Positions 1 to 13,359 of a stretch of 64,000 nucleotides of DNA are shown in pieces; within the stretch, counting starts at the first letter, position 1, and every line of letters starts with the position of its first letter. The translations under genes were made by a program, and so were the position numbers. The notes beneath the pieces were generated by a model. That model saw nothing but the letters and a program-made list of their open reading frames with translations. It was not told the origin of the DNA and searched no databases. This DNA comes from Triops longicaudatus (Eukaryota > Arthropoda > Branchiopoda > Notostraca > Triopsidae), in assembly GCA_022885665.1 (NCBI GenBank), contig JAGQDJ010000166.1:1-64000 (forward strand). Reading direction: 5' to 3'.

Positions 1-993
1 ATATATAATAAAGGTCGCATAAAAAAGCAGATAAGAACTACCTAATTTCTTATCTAAATATAAACTTATTTAGTAAATTAAAAAAAAAGATAATGTGGGA
101 CTTTTATTCACATATCCTATATGCTGACATTCTGGGACTTTGTCCTCCCCACCAAGTTGAATGTAAAGTTCTAAAGAAAAAAATATCTTATACGATAGTA
201 TGTATTCACTAAAGCAGTCAACTAAGGGTGTGAGACTGTAATTTCTTGCCCTTCTTCCCATAAATAAGATTGTCGTGCAGTCAGTTAGCAATGAAGTCGC
301 TAAGATTGCAGCCAATTTAGATAGCACAAGCGCAGCTATGTTTGCAAAAACAACGCAGTAAGCGGCTTTTCTGCGCAACATGTGGCCTACAAAATACATA
401 TTGGGATCGCACACATTCGTGTGTTAAGGTAGTTTTCTTTTTGTTGATAATAACACGTGCATTTTTATCACTTGTATGTATAGCTCACATGTAAAGTACA
501 CCATTTTAGTTAAAAATAAAGGGAACAATTCCGAGAACTACTAAGGTTTTCACATTTTCAACTTGTTCACATTCCGAAGACTTCATAACTCAAATATCTA
601 AATACGAACAACTTGTTCACTAAACAGATTTTTTTTTTACCTAGACCAAATGTTGTAACAAAAAGTGAAAGAAATAGCATACATATTGCCATATGGAGCT
701 AAAATACTGTAGAAAGCGAACTTGTGTAACCGAACACCATTTTAGTATAGGCACATAACGAAATTTCTAGAATAGCAACAAGCTACCTTATCGGATAAAA
801 GGAGCATAAACGATCTGCTGTTGGGACATATCCGTGTATTATTCACTATTTCAAGCACTTTGACTTTTTTAAAAACCGTCCGACAGTTACAAAAAGCGAA
901 ATGAAAAGGACACATTAATTTCGATCCGACAAACTTGCACACCCTCTACTTACCTTGGAAATGCATAAAATTTTTTAAGTCAATTACTCTCGT
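1..993. other. Left flank, no gene recognised
   Basis: This AT-rich stretch lies downstream of the pinin stop codon. The open frames here (for example 70-414 minus, 742-942 minus) show no recognisable domain and no splice-consistent extension. It presumably holds the pinin 3' UTR followed by intergenic DNA. I did not find a clean AATAAA for pinin. Confidence 0.5.
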
Positions 994-2663
994 CTACGTC
1001 TTCTTTGTCGTTTCCTTACTCTCATCTTCATTTTGTCCTTCAGCTATTCCTTTCTCTTCTTCCCCACCTTCTCCTAACTCAATGCCCTCTGTGTTAAAGC
1101 TTTCCTCGTTTTCTCCTATGGGCTCTTCTTTGACTGTCGTTTCATCGACTAACTTGACAATTCTAGATGAAGACTGTTCCTCCTCGTTTCCACTGTCGCG
1201 GCCTACTTCAACTACAGTGCGACCCTTACCTGTACCATTATCTACATTTTCCAAACCACCTAACAACACTAGATTAGTATTACTTATCTACATAGCTTAA
1301 CGAATCATACCTGATTTTTGTACACTACTTCTGACAGCTGCACTCAGGTCATCCATGTCGACATCTTCCTCGTCTTGCGCATCCCATTCTTCTTTGTCCT
1401 GTGAAACCTCCTCGTTTTGTCCACTGGCCCTGGCTAACGCTCGCTGTGCTCTTGCTTCAACCTCTTCCAATTCTTCTTCCAGCTCTTTACGGCGTGTTGA
1501 CAGCAATTCTGCGTTTAGAAAAAAGTGCTCAACTCATTACCATACCATACAAAGCGCATCTGCGACTCTCTCTTTCAAACACAAGAACCGAACTAAAACG
1601 TGAACTATACCTTGCAAAGCTTCTCTGCTTTCTACCAAACGCTGTTTCGTGGCTGCATTATGTACGCGAGGCAAATAATATATCGGTGGGTTGCTGGTTG
1701 TTTTAATGAAATTCGACAACTGCTGTTGTTGGACTTCCCATTCTTCATGCTACAACAAACATTTATTTCCATGAGCTCCCTATCTTAATGCAAGTTTTAC
1801 CTCCCGGATGCGAAACATTTTAAACTCCAGACGACGAATTTCTTGCTGTCTCATTTTGCGCTCTTGGAAGAGCTCTTGACGCTCTTTACGCACATTCTCT
1901 TTCTCAATACGCGCTGCTTCATCTAGCTTTTGCTCAATTTTAGCGCGTTTTTCTTCTTTATCTTTCAATTGAGTTTCCTCTTGTCGGAATTTCTGCAAAG
2001 TCCCCAGCAAGGCCCCGAACATACGGCGGTTTCGCTCTCTACTGCGTTTATCTTTTGTCTGTTGAGCTAGAACATCTTCGCGCTTCTTTTCGTCAACAGG
2101 TGCTATGACTCGAGATGAAACTACTGGCTAAACCTTACACGGTTAATTGACAATCAAATGACGCACGTTATTTTAAATACTTTGCGAGGGAGCTCTTCGT
2201 CGTCACCACTATCAGCCTCTCTTTTCTCCCCAGGTTCAGCTCCAAGTCTACAATTGCAATTTAGCCACAAATTAATGGTAAAGTTCTCGTTCTATACCGG
2301 CTGAAAACGCCTTCACGAGCAAAGCGTTTAGCAGGCGGGCCTCTTTGGGCGCCAAATCTCCTCTCCCCGGCTCGTTCTCTATGGTCATGTCCATCAGAAT
2401 GGAAGAACCTTCGTTCTGTTGTTGGTTTCTTCTCAAGTGGCTTTTCCGCCACATCTGTATTCACACTAGGTCTTGTAAGTGACCTAACAAGACCATTAGT
2501 TTTCTGACTTTTGTACGAAGTTTGATGCCATCTAAACTTACCTCACTTCAGTAGGATCACGCCCTGTAATTCGTTTGAGATTGTCGTCCAGTCCACGGAG
2601 ACCCTCTTTTGCTTTTTCAAGCTGAGCTTGAATGTTTCCATAGGCTTCAATTGATACCGCCAT
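994..2663 (-). CDS. PNN: Pinin, exon-junction/splicing factor (7 exons, about 430 aa)
   Basis: Pinin is a nuclear speckle protein that joins the exon-junction ASAP/PSAP-type complex and modulates splicing. Exons on the minus strand: 2663-2542, 2471-2298, 2247-2181, 2127-1801, 1749-1611, 1508-1311 and 1259-994 (stop TAG). All junctions are GT-AG and keep the frame; the total is 1293 nt. The N-terminus (QLEKAKEGLRGLDDN, then RITGRDP) matches the pinin N-terminal coiled coil. Exon 4 carries the pinin/SDK core (RNRRMFGALLGTLQKF) and a long charged coiled coil ending ERQELFQERK. Exon 5 has PPIYYLPRVHNAATKQ, equivalent to the human FYIPGRM region. Exons 6-7 are Glu-rich. The Ser/Arg-rich tail of vertebrate pinin is absent. 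Exon 2 has two in-frame acceptors 12 nt apart (before 2483 or 2471), so the isoform is uncertain there. Family identity is secure; exon edges are inferred. Confidence 0.93.
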
Positions 2664-5600
2664 TGTGTCAGAAAATATTGTGTTGTTTTGCAAGCTTCTG
2701 ACAACGCGGAGTTACCGAGTTTCTACCGCTTGATTCTCACAATTTCCACTAGATGACGTGTATCATCGAAGTAGTTAATTATGCTCACATTAGGTGGCGT
2801 GAAAATCGAAACTGTAATAAATAATAATAAAAATAAACCGAAGTTGACACGTTTGTATTTGTGTCTGTTTTTTGAAAAGTTTCTCGGGCTTTCACAAACC
2901 CTTTTTTCTACAACTGAACGTCTTGCTTGAAGGTAAGGAGAAACTTAAAGCTAATTCTGTAATCACAGTCATTTTGACTTTCTATATTGCAGCAAGTTGA
3001 TGATTGTTACTTAAAGTACATAAACTTTAAGGTAGCTTAGGTAATTTGTGCAGAATTACCATTAATTGTGATATCACATGGTTACACGTTATATTTTTTT
3101 GTGAATTTTTAGCTTGCTGATAATAATATTGTGACGTTTCGTTTGTTTATTGTTCAGGGCTTTATTCATTTTCCCGCTATTACTACCCTATTAGACTGGC
3201 TTTATTGTGTTACCACGCTACATGTATTCAGTTTAAGTACAGAGAGAGTTCCATTTTAATTATAAATTATTTTAAATTTTCACCTTAGCACGCGAACCAA
3301 ACTATCGCCCAGTATGTGAAGCCTTGAATGAAAAAGCATCTGGTACATGAGCATTAAAATTGAAAAATAAGAGTAAACGATGATAAAGCAGGGTGGTTTT
3401 CATTATTTCTCTCGAGGAATTGCTGATGTTAAAAGTGCTGTAGTACCTTTCAGTTATACCCCTCTTAAATCCCTTTTTTTCTAAACCTAACAAAACGTAC
3501 CAAAAACTGACCTAATTTAGCTTGCGTTGATTAATAATATGATTGCCTATTAACTTATTTAACCTAATTTAATTTATCCGAAACAAGTCGTGCAATGCAA
3601 ACCATGGGAAAGTTACATGAAAAAAGTAATTTATGATAATTAAGCAAGGTTAGATTAAACCCAGATTAGGTTCAGGAAAGTTATTTATAATTTTATTATA
3701 GTTTTTACCTACTGAATTCATTCGCGAATCAAGAAAGTCGGGGTGGTTTATAAACAAAAGTTCCGAGTTTCTATTTCCGTACCACGGACATTTTGTCGTG
3801 GACCTGTATCCTTTTGCACTTGAAGCCATTTTGTTCAGTCTGAACTTTTCATTCGATTTTTTTTAATGGCAAAAGATATCGTATATGTGAAACACAACAG
3901 TAAACCTGGCTTACGCTGAAACGATTGTCATAGTCTTGCTTAGTAATTTTCTATTCAAGCGAACTATAGATTTACCTTTCTATGACTTCGTTCGTTGCAA
4001 CATTGCTAAGACATCATTCAAGAACTAGAGCAATGTATCCGAGTGAATATGTCCACCCTATAAGCTCTTTATATCGAGCGTTTGCTTCACATATATGTGC
4101 GCAACATTACAAATTTACATAGTTGTCTGTATCTTTTACACACAATTCGCTGCTTGTTAAAAGGTTTGCCGCATAAGGATAGTGCATGAATGGGCTGAAA
4201 TAGTAGTTTTCAGGAAAGGAGGACATAAGAGGTTGTGTCTGTATTCTGTTTCGTGGTTTAAATGGATTAGTATAGAAAGTGTCGGAAACAGATTCAAATT
4301 TTAAAGTTTCCCCCTTCTGGTTCGTAGTTTCAAAAATCCTGTACTTGGTCCTTTACGGGCGCAGCGTCGTCTATTATTGGAGCCACGCGACCAAGTCGAA
4401 TAAATAAAAGGTTATGGTAATTGTTGAGTCTTCACCCTCGTATCTGAATAACGTGTCTTAACGGGGCTGGGGTGTTGGTGTATTGGGTATTGTTGGCATT
4501 GATAGGTTCCCAATTGTAAAATGCGGATTGTAAAAATGGTTGGTCATCTCTCTTGTCACCCGCAAACTCGGTAGTTTGCATATGGAAAACCAGACCAAGC
4601 CACACTTCGGCGAAGCAGTTTTTTCATACGTACATTAAATGTAGTTTACGTGTCTCGGGATGACCAGAGCAATTTCTTCCACTGGTCAGCTTTCCTTTCC
4701 AGTTTTCAAATGAAGTAATCGCTGTACGTTTTTCAAAATGCGGAACTGTCGATACCAGCAACTTCTGGCGAATGTTGTTGTATAAATCTCCGTCGTTGCT
4801 TCGTTTATTTTGAGCACGTAGTCAAATCTCGTCGTAGTCATCTAGGCAAATACCGAAAATGTGTTCAAAACGTTGAGGTTGTTACAATGTTTGCAAGTTT
4901 TCAGTCAGTCAAATTAAGACGTGAGCGTGAGAAAAGGCAATATGGTGCGGTTCAGGAGTGAATGTTAAAGGGAAAGATGACCGTAGGAAAAGGTTTTGCC
5001 CACTTGTATCGGTTTTTCCAAGTGGTCAATTGCATTAGTAATGTTAGTCTTGCCCAAATAGTCTGGTTATTTAACGGACACCATGCCGGCGTGAATCAGC
5101 AAAACTTCAACAATACACTTTCTCTCTTCTCTCGACGCTCCTTTTGTAGTACCTTATTCCTTTTAGCAACTAAAGCTACTAGAAAAGCTTTATTTTCAGA
5201 AGGACCGAAAGAGTATGGACGTAATTTTCTTTTGTTTTCATTTTTAGAAAAAAAAATGAACCTGAGGTTGAAATTGAAATTTAAATCTAGAAACGGCCGA
5301 GTCCTTATGGTTGATGCAAGCAGAATAGGTCAGCATGAGGAAATTGTATCTCGAACTACTGCTTTGTAACATTTTTCAGAAATAGAGTCGAAATTGTACA
5401 ATTACTGTATGTCATGAATATGAGACATGAGTATTCTACTTATCTCATGAATGTAACATTTCACGTAGGCCAGTGTGTGAATATTATCAGGTATTTCTTG
5501 TACTTTGTTGAAAGATAGTTGTAACGAGCACGTAGAAAATAGAAAAAGGTAGCCGAACATTAAAAATTAGAAGGATCTTCTTTTTGAAATATTTATGCAA

Positions 5601-6410
5601 CGTACATTTAAGTACCGGTGCGAGTTTGAAAATGTAAGTGGCCGCTTTCTGTTCTCAGTGGGTGCTATATTGTTTGCCCAGCTTTTCAAACCACACACTG
5701 TTCGTCTTCAACTTACAGTAGACTTCTTTTTTCACCAGTCGCCTCTTTTTGGAACATCCTCTGACGCAGAAGTTGCTGGCCGCACCTCTGGTGCTGCAAA
5801 GGTAACCCAATCCCACCTCCCCCCATCTCCTTGTCTTTTGGTCTCTTTATCCCCTTTAGAAGCGTAGGAGTGGCGTGGAGATTGAAAAATACCGACCGTT
5901 TTGAAAACGTTCGGGTTAGAAGCATTGCACGTGAGAATGGATTTCTATTAAGAGGGTTTCAGTGGCGGAGGAGAATTGACATGGTTGCAATAAGGGATAT
6001 AGAGTGAAGAAAGTATATTGTAGACGAAGAATATGTAATATTCTGCGAAGGACCCAAGCTTGGATAGAGGCTCTTGTAACCAAAAGTGCAAATTGGAGAT
6101 GTCAGGGCCAGACTCTTTGACCCTTTCTACCCTGGCTTCAGCCTTTGCACACACACATGCCTCTTTTGAATGATATACTTATTGTAAGAGATAGAGAACG
6201 TAGCCCACTTTTCCCCATTACGTAGCAAGCCTCTTGATCGCTTGGGACTGATTAATACCCTACTACGCTCGGTTCACAGTTATATTCTTGTATTCGCCAC
6301 TCCAAGTCATGTTCAGCTGTTTCACACTGCAAGATCCATTTAACAGAGATTCAGCCTTTATCTAACAAGGTGTATGATTTTTTAAAGATTTTCTCCCTAA
6401 GAAACAGTTA
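2664..6410. other. Intergenic between PNN start and DMRT stop, no gene supported
   Basis: About 3.7 kb with no convincing coding exon. The longest open frame (4962-5369 plus, 135 codons) has no recognisable domain, low-complexity Lys/Phe-rich composition and no splice partners. The first few hundred bases should contain the pinin promoter and the last few hundred the DMRT 3' UTR. No repeats were obvious by eye. Confidence 0.5.
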
Positions 6411-9400
6411 TTAATCCGAGTAGGATTCAGAGTCAGAATTGGCCCCGGGGGTCGTGCAAGGGGGTACGGGAGAGGCCGAGAAGCTGGACGCAGTTTGGGT
6501 CATTGGTAAAGTTGCACTGAATTGTTGCGAAAAGGTGGGTGGGTTCATGCCAGGAAAGACAGGGTAATCGGGACGTAGTAGCGAAGAGTAATACGTCGAA
6601 GAAGCTGTACCCACGCTGCTGGGGATTAACTGCGGATTGTACGGGAAAGGGGGGAAACGACTTGGCGTAGTGGCGTAAGCGGAAAATTTGTAAGCGTGGC
6701 TCAAATCCGGGAGACCGAGTAATGTATTAGCAGCTGATACGGCCGCAGTGTGTTGGAATAGCGAATCGGGCATCGAAAGGGTGCGAGGCGACGGTCGGGA
6801 TATCTGCTCCTGCTGTTGTAGAACAAATGCTGGAGGAATGCTAGATTTGGAAGCCGTCATAGCCGTGGAGTCGTATACCAGTTGCTCAATAGCTTGCAAA
6901 GCATTTCCTTGACAGCGTTGCAATGTTTGCTGAAGAAACTGGGGGGATAAGTTGGGAAACAAGCGAGTAAGCATATCCGGGGCCGATCGAGAAGGTAAAG
7001 AACACTTGTTACTAGCTTCGGCCGCCAAGTCACTTGGTTCTTCCAAAAGGTTGGGACTGGTACTAATACCGCCACTACTCTCAGAATCCCGTCTCTTTAG
7101 ACGTGTTTTCTTGCCTGAAACAAAGAGGGTAGAGAAACATTAGTATTGCACTCTGCAAAGATTAAAATACCAAAATGATAGTTAAGGATTAAGTGTATAC
7201 ATTAAGAATAATAATTAGGAATATGAACTTCGAGTTTCATGCTCTATTGACTGGGATTGTCGCAGGCGATAACAACTTAAAAGGGATACATTAAATGTAG
7301 ACTCCTAAAAGGCATGACTTTACCATAGAAGAGCCAGTTTGTTATGCCAACTACACAACTTTAATATGCAGCATACCACAAGAAAATTATGAATAGTTCA
7401 AGTACTTTTAAACTTTACAACATAATCTCGCTATAACGAACCCTTCCGTAGCAAACACATGACCATAGTGAACAGTTTTGTAAGATACCGAGTTAGATGC
7501 GTGTAAAGAAAAAACTTCTAGTACAACGAGCTTCGGATGTACCAAACATTATTTTCTCGCCTCGAGATTCTACCGTAAAATGTGATTTGATAGCGGAATC
7601 ATGAAAGTGTTGGAAGTTCATTGGTGTAGCGTTTTGAAAAATCCTACCATTCAGTCATTCCACACTCACCTGTAATGCATAAACTCCTTTTCACCCATGT
7701 AACTTACATGACAAAATACTGAAGTATGAAAGAGTGTAATTCAAGATATAAAAAAGTCAGCAAGTGAATCTTCGGTAGAATGCACGAAAAAGGAAAGAAA
7801 TAAGACGAGGTGTACAAACTCATAATGAAGATTCAAGTGTGAAAGTTAACAATAAAAGTAAGAATTAATAAGGTTAAGAAATATGACTAAGATTTCAGCT
7901 GATATAAGGTAGAGCGAGGGCTGTTGTTGGTGAGGGAGTGGGGTGTAAAAGGTGGGGTTAAGGGGGAATAATGAACCTACAGCGACGCGAGCGTCGTTCT
8001 ATTGTTATATACACACAGAAAACACATTCCGTTGAAATGAACTCTTTTGTCGTCAGTGGCAGGGTGAGGAGGCAAGTGCAAGTGTGAAAGGCGCGAGACA
8101 CTCGAAGAATTCCAGTCATGTGACTTTCATAAAGGTCTTTATTTCATGTCGCATCTTTCTGTTGAGTAGAATGTTCATTAAACTTACTCGGGCTAGGTTG
8201 CGGTGGAGAATCCGAAGTAGAGTCAGAAGTAGCGTCCTTCGTTGGACTTGTTCCAGTGGCAGTGCTGGACATATTGGCAGAAAGCACGTCGGAGACTTCG
8301 GACGGTATCACGGCAAAGGCGTCAAGCGAAGCATTTTCCCCCTCTTTGGGGTTGTTGGCAGGAGTTGTGTGTAAAAAGCGAGTATTACTTTCCAGGAATG
8401 CAGGTGAAGCGTCAGACGGGAGCAGAAAGGAAGGGTTACGGGAAGACACAGGAGGAGAATGGGATTTGCTGCTTGTGCTAGCCATCGAAGTTGTAGCCGT
8501 TACTGAGGACGATGAGGTCGCCGGTGGAACGCTGACACCGTAGAGAAGACCGAGTTGTCGAGCTTCGTTTTCCTCCTGTAAATAAATGCATCGCATTAAA
8601 TAGGGAAACAAAGTTGTAGGAATTATCTGTACAACTTGAGCTTGTTGGCGACGAAGGGCAACTTGAGCGGCCATGACACGCTGACGTTCGGCAATCAAGT
8701 TGCACTTAGCACAAGTACAGTCCCGCCAACGACAGTAACGCTTGTGCCCTTTCAGAGCGGAGACGACGCCGTGATTCCGGCAGCGAGCACATTTTGGAGT
8801 TCGTTGGTACCGTTCAGAAGCTCTGTAAATGGTTAAAAGTTTAGTTTTTCTGCACAATGACCCCAGGTCATTAAGGACGTCGCGCAAACCAAGAGGCAGA
8901 AGTTGACCACGAAACCTAATGTATGGCAAGTTACTGGGGTAAAGTCGTGTCGATTTTGCGTTTTTTGACTACCCGTGTTAAGTTTATTATGAGAGATTAT
9001 TTTCATTAAATCAGATTTAAACAAATGAGTACAGTGTCCCATTCCGATTAAGTTTTCAAGTCTAGCACACGGTAGGTGCGGTAAATAACGAGTTGCTTAT
9101 TTTTGGAGAGGTAGTTGTGCACTCCTGACTCAACAATATGATATACTTAAAAAAGAGTAATCTGACAGGAAATTTTTGGGTATTCAACTATCTAGCTGAA
9201 CTCGGGTGGATCTGCATCACGATCGAACTTTCAAGTGCTTACATTGTAAATAACGTATAAAACGAGATTTGTTTTCTGTGTAAATGGCTAGTAGTCCTTT
9301 TCGACAAGAATCCTCCAGCGGCTTCAAGTCTTAGCACGAGAATAACGCTCATAACGTGAGTGATTTCGCGGAAACTGGTTATGTTTTATAATCTTCGGTG

Positions 9401-10146
9401 GTACAGTATTGACTATAAACTCTATCGTCGGAGTTTTCAAAAACTACTTCATGTTCTTGCGAGTCAACACACGAAAAAAAATTGCAACTTCCTTTAGGGA
9501 AAGAAGATCAGACTCAAATCTATTGGTACAATGGAGCTTTTTTTTTAGCTATACTTGCAAACAAAATACATTTTATATCCGGCGGTAATTTTCTTTTGAG
9601 ATATCGCTGGAGTAGTTTTCCAAATCTTTTAGTTCTTAGAAAGGTTTTAGCGCATTACCAGACACGACTTTTCAGGTTTTTCTCCTAATAAAGACAACGA
9701 AGGCTTAGCTCCGTGTAAGTAAACTTCCTAAGTATCAGCACTTTTAAGAAATTTCACAGACGTTTACTGGAACCATAATTTTGCACTGTACGTCAAGATT
9801 TTGTGGGGAAAATCCAGACTGTATTTGTAAATCACATCAACGATTCACGTGTTATTCTCCTATAGAGGAGTTAAATGTACAGAGCCTTAATTGGAGCATA
9901 TAAAATGGCAAGGCACTGTGAAATAAACATCTCCCGTTATGAATTGGTTATATCTCGATACCCGCAAAAATTGTAAGTTCTCTAGCTGAGTTACAGTGCT
10001 AAAAAAATCCCTTGGTCAGTTTTAGGAACTGTGAGACTATACCTGAGCAACAGTGCAGCTGCAGCGGCTGCTGCACTTGGAGATCCAAACAGGTTGTGTG
10101 CTTTGAATGCTAATTGTTCGGAATGGTTAGGCGGTGTAAGATCCAT
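6411..10146 (-). CDS. DMRTA-type transcription factor with DM and DMA domains (4 exons, about 460 aa)
   Basis: DM-domain factors bind DNA through an intertwined zinc module and act in sexual and neural development. Exons (minus): 10146-10043, 8822-8636, 8575-8188 and 7114-6411; 1383 nt in frame. Exon 1 encodes a short leader ending in an Ala tract, AAAAAAALLLR, spliced into ASERYQRTPKCARC as in DMRTA proteins. The DM domain lies near residues 42-96 (CARCRNHG, GHKRYCRWRDC, CAKCNLI, ERQRVMAAQVALRRQQAQ), with all zinc ligands visible. After it comes EENEARQLGLLYG. The last exon has a basic KKTRLKRR patch and a DMA/CUE-like motif near 270-306 (PDMLTRLFP, NALQAIEQLV), which places it in the DMRTA group (fly dmrt93B/dmrt99B). 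An upstream in-frame ATG at 10209 is an alternative start. The intron at 8635-8576 is only 60 nt, in frame and stop-free. Confidence 0.92.
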
Positions 10147-13100
10147 TTCTAAATTTCTGAGTATCTCGTCAACACATACAATGTTCTTATTCTTACACGT
10201 GATAAACACGGATCACACAATTGGTAACTTCTTAAGAGGTTGCGAACGAATGTTTTGGCACTGTTCAGAAGGAGTTCACCGAAGAGACTGAGCCTCACCT
10301 TGAGCACGGTGGCAGACGATATTAATTTTGTGAAACTTGTCGCTTCAGAGTTGCGGGTGAGTGTGAATGTGGTCCTCATCACGCGACTTTGGTCACATAA
10401 GCAAGAAATCATAGGAGTAGGGAAAGCGTCTGCCTTGTAATATTCCCCCTCTTTCTATTGGCGAGCATCCTTGTACGGCCTGGACGCTCATTGGTACTCC
10501 CGCGGGACTGTAGGCGCAACTGCTACTTTATACAATCTCTTTTCCACACGGTCAGGGAGATCCAGCCCCTTTTGGAAGACTAATCGTGTTACAGCTAACA
10601 AAATGCGACAAGGTGCCCAGTTGGACGCTTTAAGGACATAAAACCACTGTCCAAAACGTGTTTACATATCATATTCCAAAGCTTTTTATACTTAATACCC
10701 TTACTACTGAATTACGATTTATACATGTTACGATTTAGAACTACAAATTGTATGCGGTAATGTGGTCAGTTTGTCACATAACGCGGTAAGGTTTTAGCAT
10801 CTATATTTGCCAAGGAAACGCTTGAGCGAATGGAGTTATTGTACGTGTTTCATGCGAACGAACCCCAACTAAGACAAAGCTATGTTGCTTCACTTGAATT
10901 AAAGTGGTTTTTAAATTGTATACAGATCTAACCTCGAGTTCTGTTTGGATTTGCGAATAGTTACTTCTAGTAAAATCTCGCTGTAACGTACATGTAGGGG
11001 GATGGAAAAGTTGTCAATTAAAGCTGATTGTACGTAATAGTCCAGTATTGAAATAAATACTTTTTATTTCGCTGGGACATTTGGACTTGCACACAATAGC
11101 CGATTGCCCGTTATAATCGGTGTTCGTCTTAGCGAAATTTTACATAGAAAACATTTTTAGCTAACATGCCTATATAAAATTTTCACAGTTAGCGAAATAC
11201 TATCATATCTGTAGTTAAATGTTGTGCGTCTTGGTTTCATTGTGTTAATATAGTCGCCTCACAGGTTACGAATCATTTGTCACTTGAAGCAATTAATGCT
11301 TTGGGAATGATTTGGAGTCCAATAGAGACATCTGAGTTTGGGGTTAGTCTTCAGCCTTTGAGGTTTTCCGTGAGAAAGTGGTATGAGGTGGTTTTCGAAG
11401 TTTGGGTGAAATGTGGTCAAGTATGGAAGAAAGGCGAGCGGGATGACATATTCACATTGTTAATTGTGCTCTTATAGAACTGTTAATCGTGATGCCCTGT
11501 TTCAAAGCGAGGGTTAGTAACAGGAGGGTTAAAGGCTCAGCAGGGGGTTATAGAGTGGATGATTGCCAGGTTTTATATAAAAAGGGGGCGTGACTTAAAC
11601 AACTCAGCTCTTACTTCCACTCTCTTCCTCTAGCCCATGCTGGACTGCATTTATCAAGAGGAAAATTCGGGGTCATTTAATATGGCCTCTTGTATAAATA
11701 CATAATATAGTGTCCCCCCTTATGGTCGCAGTCTTTTTACGTGAAATGAAATATAGTGTGCTGTACTGTAATGGATGTTGTGGATGAAGAAAAACGGTTG
11801 GGTTACTTTGATGAACAGAACAATGTGCTCAGTTCTGTGACTGTCCCGCGTCTCGTCGCTCTGCACAACGCACAAGTCCATCCCCACCACAGTTAATACG
11901 CTCTGTTTAAAAGAAAGAAAGAGAGAAAAAAAGAGGAAAATGAAAAGAGGGCTACCCGCGTATTTAATAACTAAACTTGAGGACGTTTGTATAGACCAAC
12001 TCCTAATAATAGGGTATATACTTTGGAGCGTTTGTTGGGGTTCTTTCACAAGCCAAAAAAGGAACCAGAAATCGTAATGTGGAAAGGTATCGAAAACACA
12101 ATACTCAATGGAGACACATTACATTGCATTAAACATGAATGCGTGCTAGGAGGGGGTGGGGGGTTATCGGGTGGCTTTCCGAATTTACCCGTTTAAAAGC
12201 TGTTTATTGAGTCGGGTACAGTGAATCGCTCTCGCTTTCATGAAACGGGGCATGACGCAGCCAAGGAAGGGATTTAAGTATCATTAATGAGGAGAATCAG
12301 TAGTACATAAGTTGTCTGTGCTAAGTAAGGTGGTTACACATTCCCGGGCAACGCCTCAGGTGTACTGATCATGTCTCATATCTTTGATGCCACCACACAC
12401 AATTATATGTACCGCAGCAAAGGGCAACCCAAAGCCAAAGTTTTCATGTGTTTAGTTGTGCTGTTCCCGCTTATCTATTAGCTTCAGCGGTCCCGCATTT
12501 TGTGGCCTGCTCGACTCGACAGTAAAGGGCACGGTTTAGCTTTTAACAAGCGCAAAACTATATGCTTGACTTAACCCCTTGATAGTCTCATAGGGATCAT
12601 TACTTAAAAGTTTTGCCTAAGTCGGCCATTAAAATTAAGCTACACTTCGCATCCCTATAAACCTAGACTTTTTTTTTCCTACTCTGAACCGCGTTTGTTG
12701 TTAAGTTAACAAACTTGTAATGATATTCAGAACACGTGGTCGGTCTCGCATCCAAGTTTTTTGTACGGTACTTAAGTTATGTGAGTATGCATTTTCTTTA
12801 AATCCTTTGTATATTTTCATGTCAATCTTTTTACTTTTTACAGGCAAGTATTGTGAAAGTAAATTTCTAGAGATATTCTGCAAATGTAATATATATTTCT
12901 GAAATTTATTTTTTAGCTGTGTAGATCTATATACTTTCTGTGTAAAGTTTTTATAGTTATATTAATTGTACTTGTTGGTTGTTTCATAAAGCTCACCTTG
13001 CCTGTGCACTGTCCGTTTGTAAAACAAGACACATTGTTCAGCGTTCTTGTAATCCTCGTTCAATGTAACAGAGCTTTTTCAGTTTCCTTCTCAAAGTGTT

Positions 13101-13359
13101 TATTTCAACTGTCAGCGGTTTATAGCATCAATCGTACTCGGTTAAAGTCTGAAACGGTCGTAAAATAGGACAGGGAAATATTTCATCTTCGCTTTTACAA
13201 AAACATTCAACTTAGTTGCAAATTCTTTTAGTTGAAGTACGATTTCCATGCATTTTTAAAATTCTTTGTTTCTCTCAGACTTTGACTTAGAATGAATTGC
13301 TTTCGCTTATAATTTGGTGTATCACCCATTGCGTATATTTGATTCATAGGAATATAACC
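10147..13359. other. Intergenic between divergent DMRT and CNOT10
   Basis: About 3.2 kb separating the DMRT first coding exon (minus) from the CNOT10 start (plus). It should hold both promoters. Open frames at 11720-12049 minus and 11277-11477 plus have no recognisable content. The short pogo-like inverted repeat at 10969-11143 is listed separately. A simple G-rich tract occurs near 12150-12165. Confidence 0.5.
10969..11143. mobile_element. Candidate pogo/Tc1-like MITE remnant
   Basis: The left end at about 10971 reads GTAAAATCTCGCTGTAACG. The reverse complement of the right end near 11140 reads TGTAAAATTTCGCTAAGACG. TA dinucleotides flank both ends, as expected for Tc1/mariner/pogo insertions. 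A related end-like string (ATCTCGCTATAACGAAC) occurs alone near 7425, and CAGTAAAACCCCGAAGTTAC near 40865. The arms are imperfect and no transposase is present. Confidence 0.35.

Noticed and set aside
4962..5369. 135-codon open frame as a gene
   Set aside because: No recognisable domain, skewed Phe/Lys/Leu composition, no splice partners or promoter; it could easily be chance in AT-rich DNA.
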